From positions 1 through 32,369 of the forward strand of contig JAOUBX010000051.1 in assembly GCA_029860075.1 (NCBI GenBank): a DNA stretch of 32,369 nucleotides, given 5' to 3'. The stretch comes from Deltaproteobacteria bacterium (GTDB lineage Bacteria; Desulfobacterota; JADFVX01). Positions 1-8,080 of the stretch are shown here, piece after piece. Below the pieces are notes generated by a model. It was not told the origin of the DNA and made no database searches. It saw only the letters and a list, made by a program, of their open reading frames with translations. The position numbers and the translations under genes are program-made. The first letter of the stretch is position 1; each line of letters begins with the position of its first letter.

Positions 1-104
1 CTATTATGTTCTACTATTCTACGGGACAAATCGTTTGTATGACCGACATATGAGGTGCCGGTTTTCAGGCTTTTTAATAGATATACGTAATAGGGCATAA
101 CCAT
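1..104 (-). CDS. GIY-YIG nuclease, second copy, truncated by window start
   Basis: The first 120 bases are identical to positions 361-480, which hold the 5' end of the complete GIY-YIG gene at 213-464. On the minus strand this gives the same start codon (102-104) and the same first 34 residues, including the YVY and YVG signature segments. The rest of the gene lies outside the window, so it cannot be told whether this copy is intact. It is the second gene in a tandem arrangement and is preceded, like the first, by a tRNA-Ala 3' end and a terminator hairpin. Confidence 0.7.
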   Translation of the reverse strand, partial: MVMPYYVYLLKSLKTGTSYVGHTNDLSRRIVEHN

Positions 105-112
105 CCCGTTAT

Positions 113-144
113 AAAAAAAGGACTGCACTTTGGCAGTCCCTTTT
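113..144. terminator. Rho-independent terminator hairpin, copy A
   Basis: A 7-bp stem (GGACTGC at 120-126, GCAGTCC at 133-139) is flanked by an A run on the left and a T run on the right, so it could work in either direction. On the minus strand it follows the tRNA-Ala fragment, as copy B follows the intact tRNA. Confidence 0.7.
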
Positions 145-152
145 CTATATTT

Positions 153-185
153 TGGTGGAGCTGAGCGGGGTCGAACCGCCGACCT
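153..185 (-). pseudogene. 3' fragment of tRNA-Ala (variable loop, T-arm, acceptor strand, CCA)
   Basis: These 33 bases are identical to the 3' end of the complete tRNA-Ala gene at 514-589: variable loop, T-arm, 3' acceptor strand and encoded CCA. The 27 bases that replace the 5' half (186-212) do not fold into an anticodon arm or D-arm that I can recognise, so this is not a functional tRNA. A tRNA 3' end duplicated beside a nuclease gene resembles an attachment-site duplication at the far end of an integrated element. Confidence 0.85.
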
Positions 186-360
186 GTCGATGCGACCGTT
201 CTCTCTGCTTGTTTATAAAAAGCCTTTCTTTTTTAGTTCCAACCTTCCTTCTACAGATTTATAAAATTTTTCTCTTCGCATTGCATCACTGCGGGTTTGA
301 AACTCTTCATGGTAGATCAATTCCCAGGGTGCTTTGTTTTTCGTATATTTGTTTTTACCG

Positions 361-589
<229 letters not shown>

Positions 590-595
590 GTTAAA

Positions 596-1027
596 TTATT
601 TCTCAGATTCCTCTTTCTTTTCTGTAGAAGCTTTTTCTGTTTTAGCTTCATCAGCGTCTTCTTTTTGCTCAGTTTTCTCAGCCTTGTCTTCGACTGTTTC
701 TTCTACAGGAGTCTCTTCGCCTACCGCTTCAAGCTCTTTGTTTTTCTCTTCAATTTTACCAATAATACTATCGATATTAGCAATACTCTCGTCGAAGAGC
801 CTGGACTTTAACTTCTTTTCCTTGACCGAATTAAAGACTTCTTCACCCAGATCTGCGAGGAGTCTTTTCCTTTCTCTTTGCAGGGATGTGATATCGAGCT
901 TTAGCTTGACAATATGCGAAGATTGGGTAATAGAATCCTTTGCTTTTCCAATGCCTCTTTTGGAAAGCTCGCTTAACTTGGCTAATGCTGCCTGCAGGTT
1001 TTTCTCTGTATTTCCCACTCTTTTCAC
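596..1027 (-). CDS. Acidic coiled-coil protein of unknown function
   Basis: I do not recognise a named family. The 143-residue product is rich in charged residues. Residues about 8-100 look helical with a coiled-coil pattern (KLELxxL-like spacing, no Cys, no signal peptide). From about residue 100 to the end it is a Glu/Lys/Thr-rich low-complexity tail. The start is uncertain: GTG at 1027 overlaps the only Shine-Dalgarno-like GAGGTG, so the second GTG at 1018 (6-8 bases after it) may be the true start. A TTGACA promoter at 1048-1076 sits directly upstream. The tRNA-Ala gene follows 6 bases after the stop and is probably co-transcribed. The gene's position beside the tRNA is the only contextual clue. 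Confidence 0.75.
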   Translation of the reverse strand: MKRVGNTEKNLQAALAKLSELSKRGIGKAKDSITQSSHIVKLKLDITSLQRERKRLLADLGEEVFNSVKEKKLKSRLFDESIANIDSIIGKIEEKNKELEAVGEETPVEETVEDKAEKTEQKEDADEAKTEKASTEKKEESEK

Positions 1028-1047
1028 CTCAGGTTCAAAGATTAGAT

Positions 1048-1076
1048 ATGTTAGTTAAAAAGAGGTTAAATGTCAA
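1048..1076 (-). promoter_or_regulatory. Sigma-70-type promoter for coiled-coil gene and tRNA-Ala
   Basis: On the minus strand a perfect -35 TTGACA (1071-1076) is followed after 17 bases by TAACAT (1048-1053) as -10. It lies between the end of the cyclophilin gene and the start of the coiled-coil gene. Confidence 0.5.
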
Positions 1077-1700
1077 TTAATTTCCGCTCTTTTTAGGCTT
1101 CTCCACCCTCTTTATAATAACCTTTTTGAGGACTACATCTTCAATTGGTTTGTCCCTGCGATTTCTTTTTACTCTTGCTATTTCTTTAACAAGATCAAGA
1201 CCATCGAGAACCTGTCCGAATATGGTATGACGGCCGTCGAGGTGAGGTGTGGGCACTTCTGTAATAAAAAACTGGCTGCCGTTTGTGTTTGGTCCTCTAT
1301 TTGCCATGGAGAGTTTCCCCGGCGCATTATGTCTGAGCTTTGGTGTAAACTCATCTTCAAAATTATATCCCGGGCCTCCTGTCCCGTTTCCTGCCGGGTC
1401 TCCCCCCTGGATCATAAACTTGGGGATGACTCTGTGGAAAATGGTTCCATTGTAAAGAGGCCTCTTTGTCATTTTGCCCGTTTTTGGATCACGCCACTCC
1501 TTTTTACCTTCTGCAAGCTCAACAAAGTTGGCTACCGTTTTGGGAGCCTCCTTCTCGAAAAGTATTACCGTAATATTCCCCATCGATGTTTCAAAGATGG
1601 CGTACAGTCCCGGTGTCGTGAGTTCAGCAGCCGTTGCCGATAAGGGCATTAGCGCTATGAGTGAAATAATTACTGCAAGTATAGCTTTTTTTACAAACAT
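1077..1700 (-). CDS. Secreted cyclophilin-type peptidyl-prolyl cis-trans isomerase
   Basis: The product catalyses cis-trans isomerisation of prolyl bonds and, with a hydrophobic N-terminal signal ([16 protein letters not shown] then a TAAE-like cleavage region), should act in the periplasm. The cyclophilin core is clear: [15 protein letters not shown] holds the catalytic Arg and the FMQGGD-like block, followed by [12 protein letters not shown] and [11 protein letters not shown]. At about 207 residues it is normal for a bacterial exported cyclophilin. The start is set at 1700 because GGAGG (1707-1711) sits 6 bases upstream; a longer in-frame start at 1727 has no such site. A Lys-rich tail ([10 protein letters not shown]) ends the protein. 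It could equally be called PpiA/PpiB-like, but the subfamily cannot be fixed from sequence alone. Confidence 0.92.
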   Translation of the reverse strand: MFVKKAILAVIISLIALMPLSATAAELTTPGLYAIFETSMGNITVILFEKEAPKTVANFVELAEGKKEWRDPKTGKMTKRPLYNGTIFHRVIPKFMIQGGDPAGNGTGGPGYNFEDEFTPKLRHNAPGKLSMANRGPNTNGSQFFITEVPTPHLDGRHTIFGQVLDGLDLVKEIARVKRNRRDKPIEDVVLKKVIIKRVEKPKKSGN

Positions 1701-1767
1701 AAAAATCCTCCACATATTTTTTTTCAATAATTATGAGAGATAGTCTTACTCTCTAAAATAGCTTATG

Positions 1768-1788
1768 AATAAAGCTGATCGCTTTATT
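1768..1788 (-). terminator. Possible weak terminator hairpin
   Basis: AATAAAGC (1768-1775) pairs with GCTTTATT (1781-1788) around a 5-base loop, right at the stop codon of the 182-residue gene. The stem is AT-rich and no clear U run follows, so termination is uncertain. Confidence 0.25.
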
Positions 1789-2336
1789 TAATCAATAAAT
1801 GCGTTATCAGGAATACCCGGTTCATTACTCTTTTCTTCAGGCTGGTCTCCCTGAGCAGGAGTGCTTTCCTTAAGGCTTTCCACCCTGCTTATCATGTTTT
1901 TATTGAGATAAAAATACCTTCCGTTTTTTATCATGCTGATGAATTTGCCCTCCAGGTTGAGACAGTCTGAAAGCCTTGATCTCTCTTTTGGGACTTCTGA
2001 AATCATGGCGCCCTCAAAATTTTCGCTATTGGCAAAGCTTATTTTTACCTTTTCAATATGGTAAAGGCCCATAGAAAGTTTTTCTTCATCTTCCGGTGTT
2101 GAAAGTTCACCCTCCATGATTACGATCTGGTCCTTGTTTAAAAATTCCACCCTTCCTTCGTCCTTTAGAGAGAGAGGAATAAAGACCTTTTCTCCTTCCA
2201 GAATATCAGCGACCTTCTGGTGTCCATAATGACTCTCTGAATAAGAGGCAAGGAAAACCTCTCCCTTCAGCTTTGTTTTGTCCGGAAGGATGGCTGTAAC
2301 GGTTGCTTTGTCTTTTTGAACGCTTAAATCATCCAT
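1788..2336 (-). CDS. Conserved-looking protein of unknown function next to pilT
   Basis: I cannot assign this 182-residue protein to a known function. It is cytoplasmic-looking (no signal or membrane segment), with alternating short hydrophobic strands in residues 10-145 that suggest a beta-rich fold, and a disordered Pro/Glu/Ser-rich tail from about residue 155. A segment near residues 8-75 (TAILPDKTKLKGEVFL to IPLSLKDEGRVEFL) and a later segment (GKFISMIKNGRYFYLNKNMI) look like two related beta units. The start at 2336 is supported by AGAGGG 4-5 bases upstream. The gene follows the PilT-type ATPase gene by 63 bases on the same strand, so it is probably in the same operon and may modulate pilus function; that link is inference only. 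Confidence 0.75.
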   Translation of the reverse strand: MDDLSVQKDKATVTAILPDKTKLKGEVFLASYSESHYGHQKVADILEGEKVFIPLSLKDEGRVEFLNKDQIVIMEGELSTPEDEEKLSMGLYHIEKVKISFANSENFEGAMISEVPKERSRLSDCLNLEGKFISMIKNGRYFYLNKNMISRVESLKESTPAQGDQPEEKSNEPGIPDNAFID

Positions 2337-2399
2337 TATTCCCTCTGTTAAAAAGAATGATCAGGGTGTAAGGTAACTTTTTACTTTAAAATTAAGAGA

Positions 2400-3863
2400 T
2401 CAGGTCGGTTTGAATTTGATGCCTGCCTTGGCCATGCCATCGGCTAAGGATTTCTTGTCTATTGCTTTTAAGTAAGCTTCTTCAGGGGCTACCTTTTTTT
2501 GTTTTACAAAGTCAATAAGAACATCGTTCATTGTTTGCATTCCTACATTTTTTGCCGTTTGCATGATGGACGGGATCTGGAAAGTTTTTCCTTCCCTTAT
2601 GAGGTTGGACACAGCGCTGTTGACGACGAGGATCTCCAGCACGGCAACACGGCCGCCTCCTATTTTTTTGCACAGGGTTTGGGAAATAACGCCGATAAGT
2701 GATTCAGAAAGCATGGCCCTGATCTGACTCTGGCGGTCGGCGGGAAACTGATCGATCATTCTGTCGACTGTCGAGGCCGCCGTATTGGTATGGAGTGTTC
2801 CGAAAACAAGGTGGCCTGTTTCTGCCGTCTCAATGGCAATTTCAGTTGTTTCAAGGTCCCTAAGCTCACCGAGAAGGACGATGTCTGGGTCTTCTCTCAG
2901 CGCCGCTCTAAGGGCATTTTTGAAGGACATGGTTGTTGTCCCTACTTCTCTCTGGTTAATGAGGCATTTTTTGTGGGGATGAACGAATTCGACAGGGTCT
3001 TCGATAGTGATGATATGATCACTTTTTTTGGTGTTAATGTGGTCGATAAGGGCTGCCAGGGTTGTTGATTTTCCCGAACCCGTTGGTCCTGTAACGAGGA
3101 CAAGTCCCTTTGAGTGGTCACAGAAATTAACGGCAGCCTGAGGAATGTTAAGTTGTTCAACAGTCAGTATTTCTGCCGGAATTTGTCTGAAGACGGCGCC
3201 AACGCCTGCCAGATCCATGAACATGTTAGAGCGCATCCTGGCCCTCGTACCCACCTGGTAAGAGAAGTCCGTATCCTTTGTTTCCTCAAACTCAGCTATA
3301 TTTCGCTGGGGCATGATGGGCTTTAGGAGAGCCCAAAGGTCATCGTGTGAGAGTTCACTTGTATCTTCAAGGAAGGCCATGTCGCCATCTTGCCTGATCA
3401 TGGGTCTGAGGCCCGACTTCAGATGCAGATCTGATGCTCCTTTGTCAAGCATTTTGTTAAAGAGTTTGTCTATTTTCTGGGGAGCGCCTATAGCAATATT
3501 CGGTTTTTGCTGTTGAGTTTGGGACTGGTCTGCCGGTGGTGCTCCTCCCGCTGCTGCCTGCCCGGTCCCTGCCGGCATAATCCTGGCGCTTACGTTATCA
3601 CCTTTGGTAATTACCGTAATTTTGACCTGACCCATGGGGCTGTCGTAGGAAAAATCCTTTGCTGAACCTTCGACTTCATTTTGAAAACCTGCGGGAAGTA
3701 TTTCCGAGAGAACCGATATGATCTGGCTTCCTGCCAGCGGAGCGCTGCTCAGGGCTTTTGAGGCGCCGCTTATCATCAGTTCCACACCTGCTCCGGACCT
3801 GAGAGTGATGGCCTGGGCTCCCGGTTTTTTTAGAGGTTCTATATAACGATCAATGATTGCCAA
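2400..3863 (-). CDS. pilT: PilT/PilU-type twitching motility ATPase with N-terminal extension
   Basis: A hexameric AAA-type motor ATPase of the PilT family, which powers retraction of type IV pili at the inner membrane. Visible in order: an extension of about 120 residues ending in a Gln/Pro/Ala-rich linker; the PilT N-terminal domain from about 125 (ASDLHLKSG); Walker A GPTGSGKST at 259-267; Asp box ITIEDPVEF at 285-293; Walker B DPDIVLLGELRD at 325-336; His box HLVFGTLHT at 351-359; and VSNLIREGK, equivalent to the family's AIRNLIRE motif. At 487 residues it is about 130 longer than typical PilT, the excess being the N-terminal part. The start codon is TTG with AAAGGAGG 5 bases upstream. 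No other pilus genes are in the window. It could be a PilU-like paralogue. Confidence 0.92.
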   Translation of the reverse strand: MAIIDRYIEPLKKPGAQAITLRSGAGVELMISGASKALSSAPLAGSQIISVLSEILPAGFQNEVEGSAKDFSYDSPMGQVKITVITKGDNVSARIMPAGTGQAAAGGAPPADQSQTQQQKPNIAIGAPQKIDKLFNKMLDKGASDLHLKSGLRPMIRQDGDMAFLEDTSELSHDDLWALLKPIMPQRNIAEFEETKDTDFSYQVGTRARMRSNMFMDLAGVGAVFRQIPAEILTVEQLNIPQAAVNFCDHSKGLVLVTGPTGSGKSTTLAALIDHINTKKSDHIITIEDPVEFVHPHKKCLINQREVGTTTMSFKNALRAALREDPDIVLLGELRDLETTEIAIETAETGHLVFGTLHTNTAASTVDRMIDQFPADRQSQIRAMLSESLIGVISQTLCKKIGGGRVAVLEILVVNSAVSNLIREGKTFQIPSIMQTAKNVGMQTMNDVLIDFVKQKKVAPEEAYLKAIDKKSLADGMAKAGIKFKPT

Positions 3864-3925
3864 GACAACCTCCTTTGACAGGATTAAAAGAGATAAAAAA
3901 GTGAAGATTCTACATCCAATGATAA

Positions 3926-3954
3926 AAGATATCGCTTAAGAAACTTCATGTCAA
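3926..3954 (-). promoter_or_regulatory. Sigma-70-type promoter for pilT
   Basis: On the minus strand, a perfect -35 TTGACA (3949-3954), a 17-base spacer and a -10 TATCTT (3926-3931) predict a start near 3919 and a leader of about 55 bases before the TTG start codon of pilT. Confidence 0.5.
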
Positions 3955-4154
3955 GAATAATTAGTTTTGTAAAGGCTTGATAAACCGGATCAATTTCTAC
4001 TTTAGACGGGGTCCTTGCAATATGTCTGCTTCCGTAAGCTAATGGCAGGCGGAAAAGGGTTTTTACTCGCTTGGGCTGCTGGAACGAGCAAATTGCCACG
4101 CCCTTGCTGTTCCGGCCAGGAAAAGAGTCTTGTCCCTCCTTTTGAATTGCTTTG

Positions 4155-6992
4155 CTAGGAGACCTCGTGAGAAATCCGGGACAGAACAGCCTTTACATAG
4201 CTTCCCGTATAAGATCTTGAGCATTGAGCAATCTCCTCGGGCGCACCCTGGAATATTATCTCTCCTCCCTTGTCTCCCCCGTCGGGACCGAGATCTATAA
4301 TATGGTCGGAGGTTTTGATCACGTCCAGATTATGCTCGATAATAATAATGGAATTGCCGGCGTCGGCAAGGCGATTGAGCACATCAAGAAGGTTTTGTAT
4401 GTCGGCAAAGTGGAGCCCTGTTGTAGGTTCATCGAGTATGTAAAGCGTCTTGCCGGTGCTTCTTTTGGATAGCTCTTTGGAAAGTTTTATCCTCTGGGCT
4501 TCACCGCCGGAAAGGGTTGTAGCCGCCTGCCCAAGCTGGATATAGCCGAGCCCCACATCGTGCAGTGTCTGTAATTTGTTGTAGATGGATGGTATGTTGC
4601 GGAAAAACACAATGCCTTCCGTTACAGTCATTTCAAGGATGTCTGAAATACTTTTTCCCTTGTATTTTATTTCCAGTGTCTCCCGGTTGTAGCGGTGTCC
4701 CTTACATACCTCGCACTGGACATAAACGTCAGGGAGGAAGTGCATTTCGATCTTGATGATCCCGTCACCGGCACAGGCCTCGCAGCGGCCTCCTTTTACA
4801 TTGAAAGAGAAACGCCCCGGCTTGTATCCTCTTGCCCGCGCGTCCGGCAACTGGGCAAAAAGCTCCCTGATGGGCGTAAAGAGGCCTGTATAGGTGGCAG
4901 GATTGGAACGTGGTGTTCTTCCTATGGGGGACTGGTCAATATCGATTACCTTATCAATATGTTCCAGACCTCCGATAGATTTTGCTGCTTCTGCTTTTTC
5001 CCTGGACCGGTAGAGCCTCTGGGCGACAGTTTTATAGAGTGTATCGATGACAAGAGTTGATTTACCCGAACCGGATACACCGGTGACGCAGGTAATCTTG
5101 CCGAGAGGGAAGGAGACGGAAATATTTTTAAGGTTGTGTCCCGAAGCGCCTTTTATGGTGATAGAGGCTCCGCTTCCTTTTCTCCGTTTTTTTGGCACAG
5201 GGATAACGAGTTCTCTCGACAGGTATTTTCCGGTAAGGGATTTTTTTGACTTCATGATCTGGCCAGGCGTGCCAATGGCTACGATTTCCCCGCCATTGAC
5301 ACCTGCCCCCGGACCCATGTCGAGAACATAGTCCGATTCGAGGATGGTCTCTTCGTCATGTTCTACAACAAGCACTGTATTTCCAATATCTCTCAGCCTC
5401 TTGAGCGTCTCAATGAGCCTTGAATTGTCTTTCTGGTGCAGTCCGATGGAAGGTTCATCGAGAATATAAAGAACGCCTACCAGTGAAGAGCCGATTTGTG
5501 TGGCCAGGCGTATCCTCTGGCCTTCTCCTCCCGAGAGGGTGGCGGAGGTTCTGTCAAGAGTAAGGTAATCAAGCCCCACATTGACGAGGAAAGTAAGGCG
5601 GTCCCTGATTTCCTTTAAAATTCTCCGTCCGATTTCTCTTTCTTTTTCAGTAAGCTCCAGTTTTTCAAAGAAATACCGGGCGTCCTTAATAGACATTTTT
5701 GTGATTTCATTGATCTTGTTTCCATTTACCGTAATACTCAAACTCTCTTTTTTAAGCCTTGCGCCATTGCAGTCCTGACAGAGTTGAATGTTCATGAAAC
5801 GTTCTATTTCTTCCCGGGCGGATTCAGATTCCGTTTCACGGTAGCGCCTTGAGATATTTTCTATAATCCCTTCGAAAGGCCGCTTGTAGAAATAGCGTCT
5901 GTCATCCTTTTCATAGAAAAAGTCGATTTCCTCTTTTCCCGATCCGTAAAAAAGAACATTCCTGATTTTTTCGGGCAGTTTCTTAAAGGGCGTATAAATA
6001 TCAAAGTCATAATGATTGGATAGCGCTTCCAGCATCTGGTGATAATAAAGGGAACTCTTTTTCTCCCAGGGGACAATGGCGCCCTCCCTTATGGAGACGG
6101 TGTCATCAGGAACGATAAGCTCCGGGTCGAAGAAGCGCCTTGTGCCGAGGCCGTCACAGGAAGGGCAGGCGCCGTAGGGGTTGTTAAATGAAAACATGCG
6201 CGGTGTAATTTCGGGATAGCTGATGCCGCAGTCGATGCAGGAAAACCTTTCGCTGAACATGTGGCTTTCGCCGTCAACCTCATTGATGAGAACAAGTCCT
6301 TCAGCCAGTTTTAAGGCTGTTTCGATAGAATCGGCGAGCCGTGTTTTGATATCATTCTTTATGACCAGTCTGTCGATGACAACTTCGACATCATGCTTTT
6401 TTTTCTTGTCCAGAGTGATTTCTTCTGCCAGATCTTTCAATTCGCCATCGACCCTTACTCTCACAAAACCTTCTTTTCTGAAGGTTTCAAACTCTTTCCT
6501 GTACTCGCCCTTTCTGCCCCTTACTACGGGCGCCATAACCATGATTTTTGTCTTTTCAGGCAGTTCCATTACTTTATCTACCATCTGTGAAATGGTTTGC
6601 GACACAATCTCCTTGCTGCAGGCATAACAATGGGGGTGGCCGACTCTGGCATAGAGAAGCCTCAGGTAGTCGTAAATTTCAGTAACTGTTCCAACGGTGG
6701 AACGGGGATTTTTTGATGTTGTTTTTTGCTCGATGGAGATGGCCGGAGAAAGGCCCTCAATAGACTCAACGTCAGGCTTTTCCATCTGCTCCAGGAATTG
6801 TCTGGCATAAGCGGAAAGTGATTCCACATAACGTCTTTGTCCTTCGGCATAGATGGTATCGAAGGCAAGTGATGATTTGCCCGAGCCTGAAAGGCCTGTA
6901 ATGACGACAAGCTTATCTCTCGGAATTTCAACGTCAATATTCTTGAGATTGTGCTCTTTGGCACTTTTTACAATGATATTTTTACTGATCAA
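4155..6992 (-). CDS. uvrA: Excinuclease ABC subunit A
   Basis: UvrA is the damage-recognition ATPase of nucleotide excision repair; it loads UvrB onto lesions. The 945-residue length is normal. Two ABC modules are visible: Walker [10 protein letters not shown] at 33-41 with signature [12 protein letters not shown], and Walker [10 protein letters not shown] in the second half with signature [12 protein letters not shown]. Both zinc modules are present: CIDCG with CPSCDGLG in the first half, and CEACAGDG with [10 protein letters not shown] in the second. Each ends in [10 protein letters not shown] or [10 protein letters not shown] type Walker B. The start is a TTG at 6992 with a weak GGGG about 9 bases upstream; no ATG fits the conserved start better. 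It appears to be a single-gene unit with its own promoter and a 290-base gap to pilT. No SOS box was recognised in its upstream region. Confidence 0.97.
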   Translation of the reverse strand: MISKNIIVKSAKEHNLKNIDVEIPRDKLVVITGLSGSGKSSLAFDTIYAEGQRRYVESLSAYARQFLEQMEKPDVESIEGLSPAISIEQKTTSKNPRSTVGTVTEIYDYLRLLYARVGHPHCYACSKEIVSQTISQMVDKVMELPEKTKIMVMAPVVRGRKGEYRKEFETFRKEGFVRVRVDGELKDLAEEITLDKKKKHDVEVVIDRLVIKNDIKTRLADSIETALKLAEGLVLINEVDGESHMFSERFSCIDCGISYPEITPRMFSFNNPYGACPSCDGLGTRRFFDPELIVPDDTVSIREGAIVPWEKKSSLYYHQMLEALSNHYDFDIYTPFKKLPEKIRNVLFYGSGKEEIDFFYEKDDRRYFYKRPFEGIIENISRRYRETESESAREEIERFMNIQLCQDCNGARLKKESLSITVNGNKINEITKMSIKDARYFFEKLELTEKEREIGRRILKEIRDRLTFLVNVGLDYLTLDRTSATLSGGEGQRIRLATQIGSSLVGVLYILDEPSIGLHQKDNSRLIETLKRLRDIGNTVLVVEHDEETILESDYVLDMGPGAGVNGGEIVAIGTPGQIMKSKKSLTGKYLSRELVIPVPKKRRKGSGASITIKGASGHNLKNISVSFPLGKITCVTGVSGSGKSTLVIDTLYKTVAQRLYRSREKAEAAKSIGGLEHIDKVIDIDQSPIGRTPRSNPATYTGLFTPIRELFAQLPDARARGYKPGRFSFNVKGGRCEACAGDGIIKIEMHFLPDVYVQCEVCKGHRYNRETLEIKYKGKSISDILEMTVTEGIVFFRNIPSIYNKLQTLHDVGLGYIQLGQAATTLSGGEAQRIKLSKELSKRSTGKTLYILDEPTTGLHFADIQNLLDVLNRLADAGNSIIIIEHNLDVIKTSDHIIDLGPDGGDKGGEIIFQGAPEEIAQCSRSYTGSYVKAVLSRISHEVS

Positions 6993-7024
6993 AATTTACC
7001 CCGGATTAATTTGTAGAACTTGGT

Positions 7025-7054
7025 AAGATAGCAGAAAAAAGGGAAGGATGTAAA
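7025..7054 (-). promoter_or_regulatory. Possible promoter for uvrA
   Basis: On the minus strand TTTACA (7049-7054) and TATCTT (7025-7030) are 18 bases apart, about 30 bases upstream of the TTG start of uvrA. The match is moderate. Confidence 0.35.
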
Positions 7055-7202
7055 GAGATGCGAGGGATTTGATTTTGTCTAATATTTTTGTTCTTTCCCG
7101 AAGTTAGAGGAAAAGGCAAATGACAAATTTTAAGTTTTTGGAAATGATGAATAAAAGATGTAAACAGAACATTGAGTATTACCAAAAAATTACGAAGAGA
7201 AA

Positions 7203-7460
7203 CTACTTCCACATTTCTTCATCTATTTTTTCTGTTTCAGCAATATTTTTATTGAATTCAGCGCTATCTTCATCGCACCATGTACCTGCCAGATAATCCA
7301 GGTCGTCATAGCTTTTTCTTCGTTTCGGCTTTTCGAAACCAAGTGACGCCCTGATGGTTTTAAGAACGATTGCATTCAGGCTCATACCTTCTTTTTTTGC
7401 CTTTTCCTTTAAGGCTTTTGCTGTTTCTTCATCAATGCCCCGAATTGTCATAACACTCAT
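7203..7460 (-). CDS. Ribbon-helix-helix antitoxin of VapB/FitA type
   Basis: This 85-residue protein begins with a short beta strand and two helices (MTIRGIDEETAKALKEKAKK, then GMSLNAIVLKTIRASLG), the pattern of ribbon-helix-helix DNA-binding antitoxins of the FitA/VapB group. The acidic C-terminal half (DDLDYLAGTW onwards) would wrap around and block the toxin. The ATG at 7460 overlaps the toxin stop codon (ATGA), and its AAGGAGG ribosome site lies within the 3' end of the toxin gene, so the two are translationally coupled. An in-frame ATG at 7451 is an alternative start. The antitoxin is second in the operon, the reverse of the usual VapBC order. Confidence 0.85.
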   Translation of the reverse strand: MSVMTIRGIDEETAKALKEKAKKEGMSLNAIVLKTIRASLGFEKPKRRKSYDDLDYLAGTWCDEDSAEFNKNIAETEKIDEEMWK

Positions 7461-7870
7461 AACTGTTTCCTCCTTAAACTCATGTCGTGAAGCATTAATC
7501 CGTCAATATAACTAAAGTGATTATCAAAGGTAAAAACGGCCAGACCCTGTTTCATTGCATTTGCGGCTATCCATATATCATTGGATGGTATCGGTTTCCC
7601 CTTATTTTTCAGATCCCAATATATTTTTGAATAATATTCCGCTGTTTCTTCATCAAGTTGGAGCAGATTAACACGGGGGGAATCCAGAAATTGGTCCAGT
7701 TCCTCCTTGTTTTTGAGTTCTCTTTTCCCTCCCTTGAATCCGCACAATAACTCACCGAAAACAACCATGCTTAAACCTATGTATTCGGCATGTTGTAAAA
7801 CATCTAAAACAAGTGAGTCATTACGTTTAAATGCAACATAAACATTGGTATCAATCAATATTCGCTTCAT
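7457..7870 (-). CDS. vapC: PIN-domain ribonuclease toxin, VapC type
   Basis: VapC toxins are Mg-dependent endoribonucleases, often cutting tRNA or rRNA. The 137-residue PIN domain keeps the acidic active-site set: D7 in ILIDTNVYV, E40 in FGELLCG, D98 in SNDIWIAA and D116 in FTFDNHF. The spacing and length are normal. The ATG at 7868-7870 has a GGGGA about 6 bases upstream. It is the first gene of a two-gene unit with an RHH antitoxin, overlapping by 4 bases. A 24-base palindrome 31 bases upstream may be the antitoxin operator. The RNA target cannot be told from sequence. Confidence 0.92.
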   Translation of the reverse strand: MKRILIDTNVYVAFKRNDSLVLDVLQHAEYIGLSMVVFGELLCGFKGGKRELKNKEELDQFLDSPRVNLLQLDEETAEYYSKIYWDLKNKGKPIPSNDIWIAANAMKQGLAVFTFDNHFSYIDGLMLHDMSLRRKQL

Positions 7871-7900
7871 AGAAGTCCCCGGTTTTTTAAAATCACTCTA

Positions 7901-7924
7901 TTCACTATATGATAGCAAAGTGAA
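7901..7924. promoter_or_regulatory. Candidate operator of the toxin-antitoxin operon
   Basis: TTCACT (7901-7906) and AGTGAA (7919-7924) form an inverted repeat with a 12-base centre just upstream of vapC. RHH antitoxins usually bind such palindromes to repress their own operon. The assignment is by position and symmetry only. Confidence 0.35.
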
Positions 7925-8080
7925 GTCATGAAGTGCAACTATATGTTTGTTTGAAATTGCCTGATGACAAGCTCCGGAATCGGACTCTATTCATAAAAAA
8001 CAGTTGTTGGCGGGCTGTTGACAAAATCAGGAAGGGCGGAATAAATGAAATATTTCCAGCAATTAAATGATGATGATTCC

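Larger units (their letters stand above)
1..185. repeat. Direct repeat copy A of tRNA-tail/terminator/GIY-YIG unit
   Basis: Copy A matches copy B (361-546) base for base except for one extra G in B (480-482 against 120-121). Read on the minus strand, the repeat holds the last 33 bases of tRNA-Ala, a terminator hairpin and the 5' part of a GIY-YIG gene. The unit period is 361 bases. Copy A is cut by the window start, so the true repeat length and copy number are unknown. Confidence 0.95.

Noticed and set aside
186..212. Possible 5' half of a second tRNA joined to the tRNA-Ala tail
   Set aside because: A CGC triplet after a T can be found, but the flanking bases do not pair into a 5-bp anticodon stem, and no D-arm or acceptor strand precedes it.
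3884..4099. Minus-strand open frame of 71 codons between pilT and uvrA
   Set aside because: No ribosome site, no recognisable domain, and it runs through the pilT promoter region; composition looks noncoding.
7006..7212. Minus-strand open frame of 68 codons upstream of uvrA
   Set aside because: It covers the probable uvrA promoter and overlaps the end of the antitoxin gene; no protein-like features.
8018..8023. TTGACA on the plus strand near the end of the barrel gene
   Set aside because: No suitable -10 and no plus-strand gene downstream, so it is probably chance.
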